Shown here one piece after another: positions 1 to 7,994 of a stretch of 64,000 nucleotides of DNA. Source of the DNA: an uncultured Desulfobacterales bacterium (GTDB taxonomy: Bacteria > Desulfobacterota > Desulfobacteria > Desulfobacterales > JAHEIW01). The stretch spans positions 271,363 through 335,362 of the forward strand of contig CAMYLV010000002.1 of assembly GCA_947259495.1 (NCBI GenBank). Reading direction: 5' to 3'. Under the pieces are notes generated by a model. It searched no databases and had not been told where the DNA came from. It was given only the letters and a program-made list of their open reading frames with translations. Made by a program: the position numbers and the translations under genes. The number at the start of each line of letters is the position of its first letter. The stretch's first letter is position 1.

Positions 1-437
1 AAGGCTCTTGCGGCCATGATACTGTTGATTTCCCGGGGAGCGACGTCCATAACGGGGGCCAGGTTCATGTTAATACCCGCCCGGGTGAATTCAGCCGCTG
101 TCGTTTCGGCGAAAAGAATGGCATCTTTGACATCCTTCATGGCCGGATTTCCCGGAAACTGCGAAAATGGTTCTTTAAGTCTGGCGACCTGGCCGCCCTC
201 CTGGTCGATGGCGATGATCAGTGCTGGCTGTGCGGTAATGCGGGCATATTCCTGAACCGCCTCACACAGTTTTTTTACCTGAGCGGGGGTTTCGGTATTT
301 TGCGAGAAAAGGATAATCCCGCCAACCTTAAGGTCTCGAATGAGAAATTTTAAGTCCTGATTAAACTGCTTGCCTTCAAAACCGACCATCAGGCGTTGAC
401 CGGCCAGTTGCTCTACGGATAGGTTTTCCGGATTCAT
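1..437 (-). CDS. nagZ: Beta-N-acetylhexosaminidase (GH3), N-terminal part, runs off the window
   Basis: Reading the minus strand from an ATG at 437 gives about 145 residues beginning MNPENLSVEQLAGQRLMVGF and continuing past base 1. The GH3 hallmark AIDQEGGQVARL is near residue 75, and NLAPVMDV follows near residue 130. In this family these motifs line the substrate pocket of cytoplasmic NagZ, which removes N-acetylglucosamine from recycled muropeptides. GGIILFS near residue 38 also fits. Only the N-terminal third is present, so the His/Asp loop and C-terminus cannot be checked. The ribosome site is weak (AGAAG about 5 bases upstream). Identification rests on motifs; a GH3 beta-glucosidase is less likely given the short N-terminus. 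Confidence 0.85.
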   Translation of the reverse strand, partial: MNPENLSVEQLAGQRLMVGFEGKQFNQDLKFLIRDLKVGGIILFSQNTETPAQVKKLCEAVQEYARITAQPALIIAIDQEGGQVARLKEPFSQFPGNPAMKDVKDAILFAETTAAEFTRAGINMNLAPVMDVAPREINSIMAARA

Positions 438-480
438 GCGGTCTTCTTTTCAAAGGTTAGGGAAAAATTTTAAATGATAT

Positions 481-573
481 TGGAGTATTAAACGGAAAAA
501 GGGCGTAACCAACTCGTAGTTTCAATTTGCTTTATTTTACATTACACCATTGCTCCACCACTCCAATACTCCA
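481..573. repeat. Inverted repeat TGGAGTATT / AATACTCCA
   Basis: A perfect 9-base inverted repeat (481-489 and 565-573) encloses 75 bases in the spacer between nagZ and the GGDEF/EAL gene. Both flanking genes are on the minus strand. There is no T-run, so it is not a clear terminator. Function unknown; it may be a relic of the short repeats seen elsewhere in this window. Confidence 0.35.
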
Positions 574-689
574 GCGAATGGAGATCGTCAACCGTTGCTT
601 TAATTATAGCATAATTGTACAGATCGGATATGATATCTTCTGATGACATGACCGACTCTGGTCAGATAAATTGTTTTTGGGGTTGAATA

Positions 690-2690
690 CTAGTTCGACT
701 GCATCGCCGGCAAAGAGAATTTTGCATCCGGGTTTTCGTGTGCAAGTTTGAGAATATTTTCAATAAGTTCATCGGCTTGAGGCTTACTTAGCGGTTTTGA
801 AAACAGATAGCCCTGCCCAAATTGACAATTCATTTCCAGCAAAATGGCAAATTGCTCCTCGGTCTCCACCCCCTCGGCCACCACCATCATTTTCAGTCGA
901 TGGGCCAGCGAAATAATCGCTTCGACAATATTGCGATTACCATCCGGATCAGATTGGATTCTTGAGACAAAACTGCGATCGACCTTCAGGGTGTCGATGG
1001 GTAAGCGTTGAAGATAACTCAAGGAAGAGTATCCGGTTCCAAAATCATCAATTACCAGCTGTAAACCCAGTTCCTTTAATCTGTGAACCAGCCGAATGGT
1101 TTCATCAGCATCTTCCATGAGGGCGGTTTCGGTGATTTCCAATTTGAGCTGCTGGGGCGGCATACCGGTTTGGTTAAGAATCTCTTTGATATCATCCAGC
1201 AGGGTGGGGGACAGAAAATGCTTGCTGGATAGATTGATGTTCATTGTGAGTTTGAGTTCATCTTTGAGCTGGTCTTGCCAGTGACACAGATCTTCACAGG
1301 CCCGCCGGGCAATCAACTGCGTGATGGGGATAATCAAACCGGTTTCTTCAGCGATTGAAATGAATGAGCCCGGATAAATAAGGCCCAGCTGGGGATGGTT
1401 CCAGCGGATGAGCGCCTCGAAGCCCACAAGGGATGCGGTCTGCAAATCCACTATGGGCTGGTAATGATTTTCAAATTCATTTCTATGGACGGCTTTGCGT
1501 AAATCCGTTTCTCTTTCCAACAGGTGCAATGCTTTTTTGTGCAGCGTTTTATCGAAAATTTTGTATTGGGCTTTACCGTTTTCTTTGGCGTGGTACATTG
1601 CTGCGTCGGCATCCCGGATGATATCCTCCGGATCTTCATAGTCCCGGGTATTTAATACCACCCCAAAACTGGCCGGGGCAAAGACCTCTTTACCTTCAAT
1701 CATAAAAGGACGTTTGAGTTCCTGCTGCAGTCGATCGGCCACGCCGCTGGCATATTCGCTATTTTCGATATCCTCAAGCAGGATGACAAATTCATCACCC
1801 CCAAAGCGTGCCAGAATATCGAGTTCTCTGAGAGAGTCCTGTATCCGATTGGCAAAAGCTCCGATGAGTCGATCACCCACGCTATGGCCGAGGCTGTCAT
1901 TTACCAGTTTGAAGCGGTCGATATCCAGATATAGAACCGCAAAGTAATAATCATCCCGGCGCTTGGCACGCTTGAGCGCCATGTTTAAGTGTTCCATAAA
2001 AAGAGCGCGATTGGGCAAACTCGTGAGCGTGTCATGAAATGCCTGATGGTAGATTTGACGCTCTGCCTGCTTTAGCTCCGTGATGTCGGCCAGGGAAACA
2101 ACACCTTTTTCCGAGCCCGGGATGGCGGCCAGGGCGCACAACATATTTTTATGATTACCGTTTTTATCGATTAAGGTGCATTCGAAATGGGGCGCGATTT
2201 GGTTGTATTCCGAATGCTCCGGCACAAATTCGTCATTTTGTATTTTGCGTTGCGTTTTCTCATCCATGAAGTGCAGCCAGGATTTTATATTTTCAATTTC
2301 ATTTTTTTCAAATCCGGCTATATTTGCAAACTCTGAATTTGCCAGAGAGATGGTTGTATCGCTTTCAACAATGATGGTTGCCGTGCCGGTATTTTCAAAA
2401 ATCGTTCGATATTTCATCTCAGATTCGCGCAGCTCGGCGGTACGCTCCTTGACCTTAATTTCTAAAGTTTCATTGGCTTCGCGCAGCGCTTCTTTTGATC
2501 GATTAATATTGTTGACCAGCAACTGCGTACATAGACTAATTAGCAGAATGATGCCGGCCGTAATAATTATGGCCAGCGTTTCACTGGCTAAAATGGTCTT
2601 TTCAAAATAATAATAGAACAGTGCAACACCTGCCCCGATAATAAGCAGACCCATATTATCCAGGTTGAGAAAGCGCTTTTTTTTGTTCAT
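690..2690 (-). CDS. Membrane-anchored PAS-GGDEF-EAL cyclic-di-GMP enzyme
   Basis: The 666-aa protein has two hydrophobic segments (about 13-29 and 37-59), a short coiled linker, a PAS domain (about 90-210), a diguanylate cyclase domain (about 215-385) and an EAL phosphodiesterase domain (about 400-645). The active-site GGDEF is intact at 297-301. An RxxD product-inhibition site (RELD, 288-291) lies exactly five residues before it. The EAL signature is intact at 425-427 in GFEALIRW, and the downstream DDFGTGYSSL loop is present. Both activities are therefore possible, so the net direction of c-di-GMP turnover cannot be read from sequence. The protein probably signals from the inner membrane. 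It appears to be a single-gene unit. Confidence 0.93.
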   Translation of the reverse strand: MNKKKRFLNLDNMGLLIIGAGVALFYYYFEKTILASETLAIIITAGIILLISLCTQLLVNNINRSKEALREANETLEIKVKERTAELRESEMKYRTIFENTGTATIIVESDTTISLANSEFANIAGFEKNEIENIKSWLHFMDEKTQRKIQNDEFVPEHSEYNQIAPHFECTLIDKNGNHKNMLCALAAIPGSEKGVVSLADITELKQAERQIYHQAFHDTLTSLPNRALFMEHLNMALKRAKRRDDYYFAVLYLDIDRFKLVNDSLGHSVGDRLIGAFANRIQDSLRELDILARFGGDEFVILLEDIENSEYASGVADRLQQELKRPFMIEGKEVFAPASFGVVLNTRDYEDPEDIIRDADAAMYHAKENGKAQYKIFDKTLHKKALHLLERETDLRKAVHRNEFENHYQPIVDLQTASLVGFEALIRWNHPQLGLIYPGSFISIAEETGLIIPITQLIARRACEDLCHWQDQLKDELKLTMNINLSSKHFLSPTLLDDIKEILNQTGMPPQQLKLEITETALMEDADETIRLVHRLKELGLQLVIDDFGTGYSSLSYLQRLPIDTLKVDRSFVSRIQSDPDGNRNIVEAIISLAHRLKMMVVAEGVETEEQFAILLEMNCQFGQGYLFSKPLSKPQADELIENILKLAHENPDAKFSLPAMQSN

Positions 2691-3128
2691 TCCCCGCCTC
2701 TTAATGCGATAACATTCTGTAATTGTTTAGATTAAAGACCCATGAGGGGGACATTTGATCGTTTGATCGCCGTTATTGACCGCCACGCCACATCCAGAGA
2801 CATACTCGATATATATCGGCCATTTGGGGGAAAAACTTAAGATGCAATCAGGCGGTTGTATATTGACCATATTATAAATTTGAAAGTTGATCCGGCTGTC
2901 GGCAACGCGCCAAAAGGATGCGCAACGACGCCGTGCGCGTCGCAGGCGACTGAATGATAGGGTTTTTTCAGTTCAACGGTCGAATGGTTTCCAGAGATGG
3001 TGCAAATGACATACGCTGGCCGGCGATTGCAATCGCGCGGGCGTATTTTAGGGGATGTGTTATTGTCGGGCAAAAGCTGTTTTGAACCACACCGGTTTTT
3101 CTACCGATCACCGGTTGGCCGCAGGCGT
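2691..3128. other. Spacer with no convincing gene
   Basis: This 438-base gap lies between two minus-strand genes. It holds one minus-strand open frame (2837-3073, 78 codons) with no ribosome site, no recognisable motif and an odd composition, so I do not call it. The forward strand shows short open stretches broken by stops. It could be decayed coding DNA or the upstream region of the GGDEF/EAL gene. Confidence 0.4.
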
Positions 3129-3365
3129 CTATCCCTTGCGTGACGCATAGCAGCGACTCTCAATGTAGGTTGCCGTGGCCGCATCAAATGTGGCTTCATT
3201 TTCATGAATGTACTTTGGCGCACCTTCCCATGCGCCGCAGGCCAGTACGACCGGTTCACCTAATGTAAACTTTCGCCCGCAGGCCGGGCATCCTTCATCA
3301 TTGAGGCGGTTGAGTGTCTCAAGGTCAATGATGGTCTTTAATCGATTTTTGTCAGCTTGTACCAT
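3129..3365 (-). CDS. Small CPxCG zinc-ribbon-like protein
   Basis: The frame is open further upstream, but a strong AAGGAGG lies just before the ATG at 3365, giving a 78-aa product starting MVQADKNRLKTIID. It contains one CPACGRKF knuckle near residue 25 and a second Cys in VVLACGAWEG, suggesting a metal-binding fold or a degenerate zinc ribbon. No transmembrane segment is visible. It sits 99 bases downstream of mltG on the same strand and may be co-transcribed with it. I do not recognise a specific family. Its clean ribosome site and compact length favour a real gene. Confidence 0.75.
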   Translation of the reverse strand: MVQADKNRLKTIIDLETLNRLNDEGCPACGRKFTLGEPVVLACGAWEGAPKYIHENEATFDAATATYIESRCYASRKG

Positions 3366-3464
3366 ATAATCCTCCTTAAAGCTTCCGATCGAATCTAATC
3401 GGCGGGTTATCATAAGGTAATATAAGCTAGCTTCTGGTGGTCTAAATGTCAAGCCGATCGATTA

Positions 3465-4469
3465 TCAGCGACGCAGCTGATATTTTTGGACAGCGCGATT
3501 ATGGTCCTTTAAATTTGTGGAGAACTGATGCGTGTGGTCTTTTTTAGAGACAAAGTAGATGAATTTTGTGTCAGCCGGATAAAGGGCAGCTTCCAATGAT
3601 TTTTTACCGGGGTTGGCGATGGGACCCGCCGGCAGGCCGCTGCTTTTGTAAGTATTATAAGGCGTGGGAGTTTGAAGGTGCTTGCGCGTCAGATTACCGT
3701 CAAAGTTCTTTAATCCGTAAATTACCGTTGGATCTGATTCCAGGCGCATTTTCTTGTTTAAGCGGTTATGAAATACCGACGAAATCAACGGCCGCTCGAA
3801 AGGCGCACCGGTTTCTTTCTCGATGATCGATGCCAGAATGACGATTTGATGGTTCGAAAACCCGAGCTGTTTGGCTCTTTGTTGCCAGGTCGAATTAAAT
3901 ATCTGCCGAAAGCGGTTGACCAGGGTTGAGATGATCGTCTCGAGGGGCATATTTTTCGGGAAAAAGTAGGTTTCCGGAAACAGGTACCCCTCGAGAGTTT
4001 CGGCATCCAGACCCAGTTGGTGCGCAAGATCGGCGTTGGTCGCTGCTGCTATAAAGCTGTTTTTGGGGGCCAATCCAGCCTCATCCACCAGATCGGCGAT
4101 CTGGTAGAGGTTGAGCCCTTCAGGGACAGTAAGCTTGTATAGCTTGACTTTTCCGTTAACCATTTTCTGCAGGATCTTTAGCGGAGACATGGATGCGGAC
4201 AGCGCATACTCGCCGGCCTGCAGCTTTTTGTCATATCCTTTAAGACGGGCAATTATTTTGAATTTATACGGATTTTTAATAGTATGGGTTTGGGCAAGCA
4301 CTTCGGTCGTGACGTTAAACGATTGACCGGCGGGTATGGTGATCACCTTATCCGGGGCTTCCCGGCTGGCAGGCGTTTGAGCATAGTGCTGCAAATGGAA
4401 GAAAAATGCCGTCAAGCCACCGACAATTAATAATATCGCAATGGCTGTTGGGAGCAGGAATTTTTTCAA
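3465..4469 (-). CDS. mltG: Endolytic murein transglycosylase MltG (YceG-like)
   Basis: MltG cleaves nascent glycan strands at the inner membrane and helps terminate peptidoglycan polymerisation. The 334-aa protein has one N-terminal membrane anchor (about 4-26), a LysM-like region (about 60-125) and the YceG catalytic domain. The family motif ASIIEKETG is present with the expected catalytic Glu at about 217, followed by ISSVFHNRL and SDPTVIYG. The start is TTG at 4469, supported by GGGAGG about 11 bases upstream and by the immediate membrane anchor. Length is normal for the family. Confidence 0.95.
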   Translation of the reverse strand: MKKFLLPTAIAILLIVGGLTAFFFHLQHYAQTPASREAPDKVITIPAGQSFNVTTEVLAQTHTIKNPYKFKIIARLKGYDKKLQAGEYALSASMSPLKILQKMVNGKVKLYKLTVPEGLNLYQIADLVDEAGLAPKNSFIAAATNADLAHQLGLDAETLEGYLFPETYFFPKNMPLETIISTLVNRFRQIFNSTWQQRAKQLGFSNHQIVILASIIEKETGAPFERPLISSVFHNRLNKKMRLESDPTVIYGLKNFDGNLTRKHLQTPTPYNTYKSSGLPAGPIANPGKKSLEAALYPADTKFIYFVSKKDHTHQFSTNLKDHNRAVQKYQLRR

Positions 4470-4850
4470 TATGTTGTTTTCCTCCCGTCTGCCGGATCCA
4501 CTGGCAGCCCCTCATTGGTTGAAATCAATCGGCGTTGTGTTCGCGTCATTTCATAAGCATACGAAAAATGCACCGTTGTTGTCAAAGAAGGATACAATTG
4601 TTGCCTGAATTTTATGCGACCGTAAAGATGTAAAAAAGGCAATTAACATGCTAAAATTAAATAATACAAAAAACCAAGGCAGGAGGCAGATCGTCTGTAA
4701 AGAGCAATGACTTTTGCACCCAATTGTGATATACCATCACTCTGGATATCGTTTTGTTATCGATATCAAATACCGACAGCTTGCCAAGCATGGCAACTCG
4801 GTGATACCAACAAACCCTCAGATGCTTTCATCAAAATTTCAGGAGTAAAC
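4470..4850. promoter_or_regulatory. Divergent spacer upstream of the Kor/Hdr cluster, with a palindrome
   Basis: This 381-base region separates divergent mltG and korD and must hold the promoter of the 16-kb redox cluster. A perfect palindrome TTGCCAAGCATGGCAA occupies 4781-4796, 55 bases before the korD start. A second symmetric stretch, GATATCGTTTTGTTATCGATATC, lies at about 4745-4767 with arms GATATC. Both are plausible operators for a dimeric regulator. An open frame from 4707 runs into korD, but it has no ribosome site and does not resemble a ferredoxin. Confidence 0.45.
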
Positions 4851-5141
4851 ATGAAATTTTGGCGCCAACCGTTAGATCAGGATCAAATTCAGATTCCGCA
4901 TGGTATAATCCATATCATTGAAGAGCGGTGCAAAGGCTGTGGTTTTTGCGTTGAGTTCTGCCCTCGCAATGTTTTGGCCATGTCCAAGCAAACCAATGCC
5001 AAAGGGTACCATCCACCTGAGGTGGTTGATGGCGAAGCATGCTCAGACTGCGGCCTGTGCACGTTGCTTTGTCCGGACTTTGCCATATATGTTGAAAGCA
5101 GTGAGGTACCCGCAAATAACAAGAAAGAGGCTTATACATAG
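4851..5141 (+). CDS. korD: 2-oxoacid:ferredoxin oxidoreductase, delta (2x[4Fe-4S]) subunit, copy 1
   Basis: The 96-aa ferredoxin-like subunit is expected to carry electrons from the thiamine-diphosphate enzyme to soluble ferredoxin. Two Cys clusters, CKGCGFCVEFCP and CSDCGLCTLLCP, each supply ligands for a [4Fe-4S] centre. The ATG at 4851 has AGGAG 5 bases upstream, whereas an upstream in-frame extension has none. It is the first gene of the redox cluster and stops 5 bases before korA. The substrate cannot be told from this subunit; 2-oxoglutarate or branched-chain 2-oxoacids are the usual options for the KorDABC family. Confidence 0.9.
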   Translation: MKFWRQPLDQDQIQIPHGIIHIIEERCKGCGFCVEFCPRNVLAMSKQTNAKGYHPPEVVDGEACSDCGLCTLLCPDFAIYVESSEVPANNKKEAYT

Positions 5142-5146
5142 ATCAA

Positions 5147-6361
5147 ATGCAACCCATGCGTTCACATGAAGGCTTATTAATTGGCGAGCATTTTCTATTA
5201 GGAGATTATGCCGCCGCCGAAGGGGCGATCATGGCTGGATGTCGATTTTTTGCCGGTTATCCCATCACCCCTGCCACTGAGGTCGCCGAACGGATGTCTA
5301 CGCGACTCCCGCAGGTCGGCGGCATTTACATTCAAATGGAAGATGAATTGGCCTCGATGAACGCTATATTGGGCGCATCATGGTCAGGTGCCAAATCCAT
5401 GACCGCCACCAGTGGGCCCGGATTTTCATTAATGATGGAAAATCTTGGATTAGGGATTATGTTGGAAACCCCATGTGTGCTGGTCAATGTACAGCGGGGG
5501 GGACCTTCCACCGGATTACCCACCTTAGTGGGTCAGCAAGATATGATGCAGGCCCGCTGGGGTTCCCACGGCGATTACGAAATCATCGCCTTATCACCCA
5601 ACTCCCCGCAAGAGCTTTTCGACCTGACCATACGGGCATTCAATTTAGCTGAGAAATTTCGCATACCTGTTTTGGTCATGACCGACGCTGAAGTGGGTCA
5701 CATGACCGAAAGGGTCATCATACCTCCACCGGAAGAAATTGAGCTCATCCAGCGTCCCCTGGTTCGGAAAGGAGATGTGGATCCAGATCATTTTCGAATC
5801 TACCGCGATCCGGAGTCCGGCGACGATGGCGATGTATCACCCATGGCCATTGCCGGTGAGGGATTTCGTTTCCATGTTACGGGTCTGACTCACGACGAAC
5901 GCGGATATCCGGCGATGAATGCCGAGGCCAGTGAATGGAACATCAAGCGGCTGGTAAAAAAAATTCGCTTGCATCGTGATGAGATCATCCAGTTGGAAGA
6001 ACGCCACCTGGAGGATGCCGAGATCATCGTTGTATCGTACGGTATATCAGCGCGCACGTCATTGTGGCCGATCGAGCAAGCGCAGAAGGAAGGTATTCGG
6101 ATTGGTTACCTGCGGCTCATCACCGTCTGGCCATTTCCGGAGGAGCGCATCCGGGCGCTGGCAAAAAATATCCGAGCGTTTGTGGTGCCAGAAATTAACG
6201 ATGGTCAGATTCTGCGTGAGGTGGAAAGATGTGCGGCCGGCCAAGCACAAGTAATCGGTGTGAATCGACTGGGGGGCGACATATTGGAACCTCAGCAGGT
6301 TCTAAGCGCCCTGCGCGCAGCCGCCGGCAAGCCTGATACAGCCGAAGCAGATATGAGCTAA
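5147..6361 (+). CDS. korA: 2-oxoacid:ferredoxin oxidoreductase, alpha subunit, copy 1
   Basis: The 404-aa alpha subunit combines the pyrimidine-binding (PP) and domain II folds of 2-oxoacid:ferredoxin oxidoreductases. Diagnostic stretches are GYPITPATEVAE (about 40-50), QMEDELASMNAILGASWSG (about 64-82), ATSGPGFSLM (about 87-96) and NVQRGGPSTGLPT (about 112-124). These shape the thiamine diphosphate and CoA region. The start could be ATG at 5147 or 5156. It follows korD by 5 bases and precedes the fused KorB-KorC gene by 25, so one transcript is likely. The protein is about 22 residues longer than the copy-2 KorA and clearly diverged from it, arguing for a different 2-oxoacid substrate rather than a recent duplication. 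Confidence 0.93.
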   Translation: MQPMRSHEGLLIGEHFLLGDYAAAEGAIMAGCRFFAGYPITPATEVAERMSTRLPQVGGIYIQMEDELASMNAILGASWSGAKSMTATSGPGFSLMMENLGLGIMLETPCVLVNVQRGGPSTGLPTLVGQQDMMQARWGSHGDYEIIALSPNSPQELFDLTIRAFNLAEKFRIPVLVMTDAEVGHMTERVIIPPPEEIELIQRPLVRKGDVDPDHFRIYRDPESGDDGDVSPMAIAGEGFRFHVTGLTHDERGYPAMNAEASEWNIKRLVKKIRLHRDEIIQLEERHLEDAEIIVVSYGISARTSLWPIEQAQKEGIRIGYLRLITVWPFPEERIRALAKNIRAFVVPEINDGQILREVERCAAGQAQVIGVNRLGGDILEPQQVLSALRAAAGKPDTAEADMS

Positions 6362-6386
6362 GCCTTTCAAAAGGGAGATAGGCATT

Positions 6387-7961
6387 ATGGCTGGTCGCGA
6401 CATAACCGATGAGCGTCAATTCGAACTGTCCGGAACCGAATCCTTTGGGGAGAGCGATTGGATTACCGGGCTGCATCCCATGGATGTGCTTTTAAGGGGT
6501 GAGCGGTTGCCGCACATCTGGTGTCAGGGCTGCGGCTTAGGCACTGCGCTGACGACCTTTATCGGCGCCCTCCAATGGCTCGAAAAGAACCAGGGCTGGG
6601 ATCTGGACAAAGTGTCTGTGGTATCGGGTATCGGCTGCACCGGTCGTATCGCCGGGTACATTCGCCTGGATTCCTTTCACACCACCCATGGTAGGGCCAT
6701 TCCGTTTGCAACGGGTCTTAAACTTGCCAATCCCGAGTTGAAAGTCGTCGTCATCTCCGGTGACGGCGATATCGCCGGCATCGGCGGCAATCATTTCATA
6801 CATGCCGCCCGGCGGAACCTGGACATTACGGTGATTTGCGTAAACAATTTTAACTATGGCATGACCGGCGGTCAGGTGGGGCCGACAACACCGCACGCTG
6901 CCAGGGCAGTTACTACCCAATACGGCAATTTTGAATATCCGTTTAACCTGCCTTATCTGGCGGCAGCCAGTGGGGCTTCTTTTTTAGCGCGTTGGACAGT
7001 CATCCATGCCCGGCGACTGGAGTGGACGCTTCGCGAGGCCATGATGTACCCCGGATATAGCTTTGTTGAAGTTATCGCCCCGTGTTCCACGTCTTATGCC
7101 CGCTGGAATCCCGAAGGTCGCGGACTGGATCCCGAGAAACTCAGGCGTCGTGGGTTAGAGCTCATGAAACATTATCAAGCGATCGGGAAGGTCGCCCACG
7201 GCACACACCCCAAAGATGCGGCCATTAAAGTCAATAAGGAGGGCGCAATTATCGAAATCGTCGAAGGTGTTTTCAGTGACGAACCCAAACCGGATTTTCA
7301 GACAGCCATCGACGAACAGGTGCAGATTGCCAAGGGCCGCTGGCAGGCCACACAAAAAGCGCTGAGTGAACGATCTCAAATACCGAAACGGACCGACATT
7401 ATTCGCCGAACTGAAGTGCAGCTGGGTGGATTTGGCGGCCAGGGTATTGTGAGTGCCGGTCGGATTATCGGCCAGGCAGCAACGATTTATGACAAGTTGG
7501 AGGCCTGCTTTACCCAGAGCTATGGCCCGGAGGCAAGGGGTGGTGCGGCCGGGTCTCAAGTGGTGATTGCCAGTGATCCGATTCATCATCCGCATCTGAT
7601 TGAACCCACAAATGCCATCATCATGTCCCAGGAAGCCTATGCCAAGTACGTTCCCAAGCTGGCTACCGGCGCAACATTGTTAATTGACGATGGGCTGGTA
7701 ACTTTGCCCGAAGAACGCCGCCAGGATCTGAAAACCTATGGGATTCCAGCCACTCAAATTGCTGAGGAATTGGGCAATTCACGGGCGGCCAATACAGTAA
7801 TGCTGGGGCTTTGGACCGCAATCATCGGAGCCGTCAGCAAATCGGCCATGCAGCGATCTGTGGCTGATGCCGTGCCCCCCAAGACCGTAGAGGTCAATTT
7901 GAACGCTTTTGAGGCCGGTTTCAATAAAGGCTTGCACGACCAAGGCAGCAACGCGGTATAG
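6387..7961 (+). CDS. korB: Fused beta-gamma subunit of 2-oxoacid:ferredoxin oxidoreductase (KorB-KorC), copy 1
   Basis: The 524-aa protein joins two subunits that are normally separate. Residues about 25-285 are the beta subunit: WCQGCGLG with Cys ligands, VSGIGCTGRIAGY, and the thiamine diphosphate/Mg motif GDGDIAGIGGNHFIHAARRN followed by NNFNYGMTGGQ. A linker of about 60 residues leads to the gamma subunit (about 345-524), recognised by GGFGGQGIVSAGRIIG and QSYGPEARGGAAGSQV. The second KOR in this cluster has beta and gamma as separate genes, so the fusion is specific to copy 1. Start ATG at 6387 has GGGAG upstream. Electrons from the oxidative decarboxylation should pass through the KorD ferredoxin subunit. 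Confidence 0.92.
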   Translation: MAGRDITDERQFELSGTESFGESDWITGLHPMDVLLRGERLPHIWCQGCGLGTALTTFIGALQWLEKNQGWDLDKVSVVSGIGCTGRIAGYIRLDSFHTTHGRAIPFATGLKLANPELKVVVISGDGDIAGIGGNHFIHAARRNLDITVICVNNFNYGMTGGQVGPTTPHAARAVTTQYGNFEYPFNLPYLAAASGASFLARWTVIHARRLEWTLREAMMYPGYSFVEVIAPCSTSYARWNPEGRGLDPEKLRRRGLELMKHYQAIGKVAHGTHPKDAAIKVNKEGAIIEIVEGVFSDEPKPDFQTAIDEQVQIAKGRWQATQKALSERSQIPKRTDIIRRTEVQLGGFGGQGIVSAGRIIGQAATIYDKLEACFTQSYGPEARGGAAGSQVVIASDPIHHPHLIEPTNAIIMSQEAYAKYVPKLATGATLLIDDGLVTLPEERRQDLKTYGIPATQIAEELGNSRAANTVMLGLWTAIIGAVSKSAMQRSVADAVPPKTVEVNLNAFEAGFNKGLHDQGSNAV

Positions 7962-7994
7962 GTCCGGAAGCCATGACTAAGGAGGAAAGCTTCT

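Noticed and set aside
2837..3073. 78-codon minus-strand frame
   Set aside because: No ribosome site, no motif and no conserved-looking pattern. Likely chance or decayed sequence.
4707..4850. N-terminal extension of korD
   Set aside because: No ribosome site at 4707, the residues do not look like a ferredoxin, and the ATG at 4851 has AGGAG at proper spacing.
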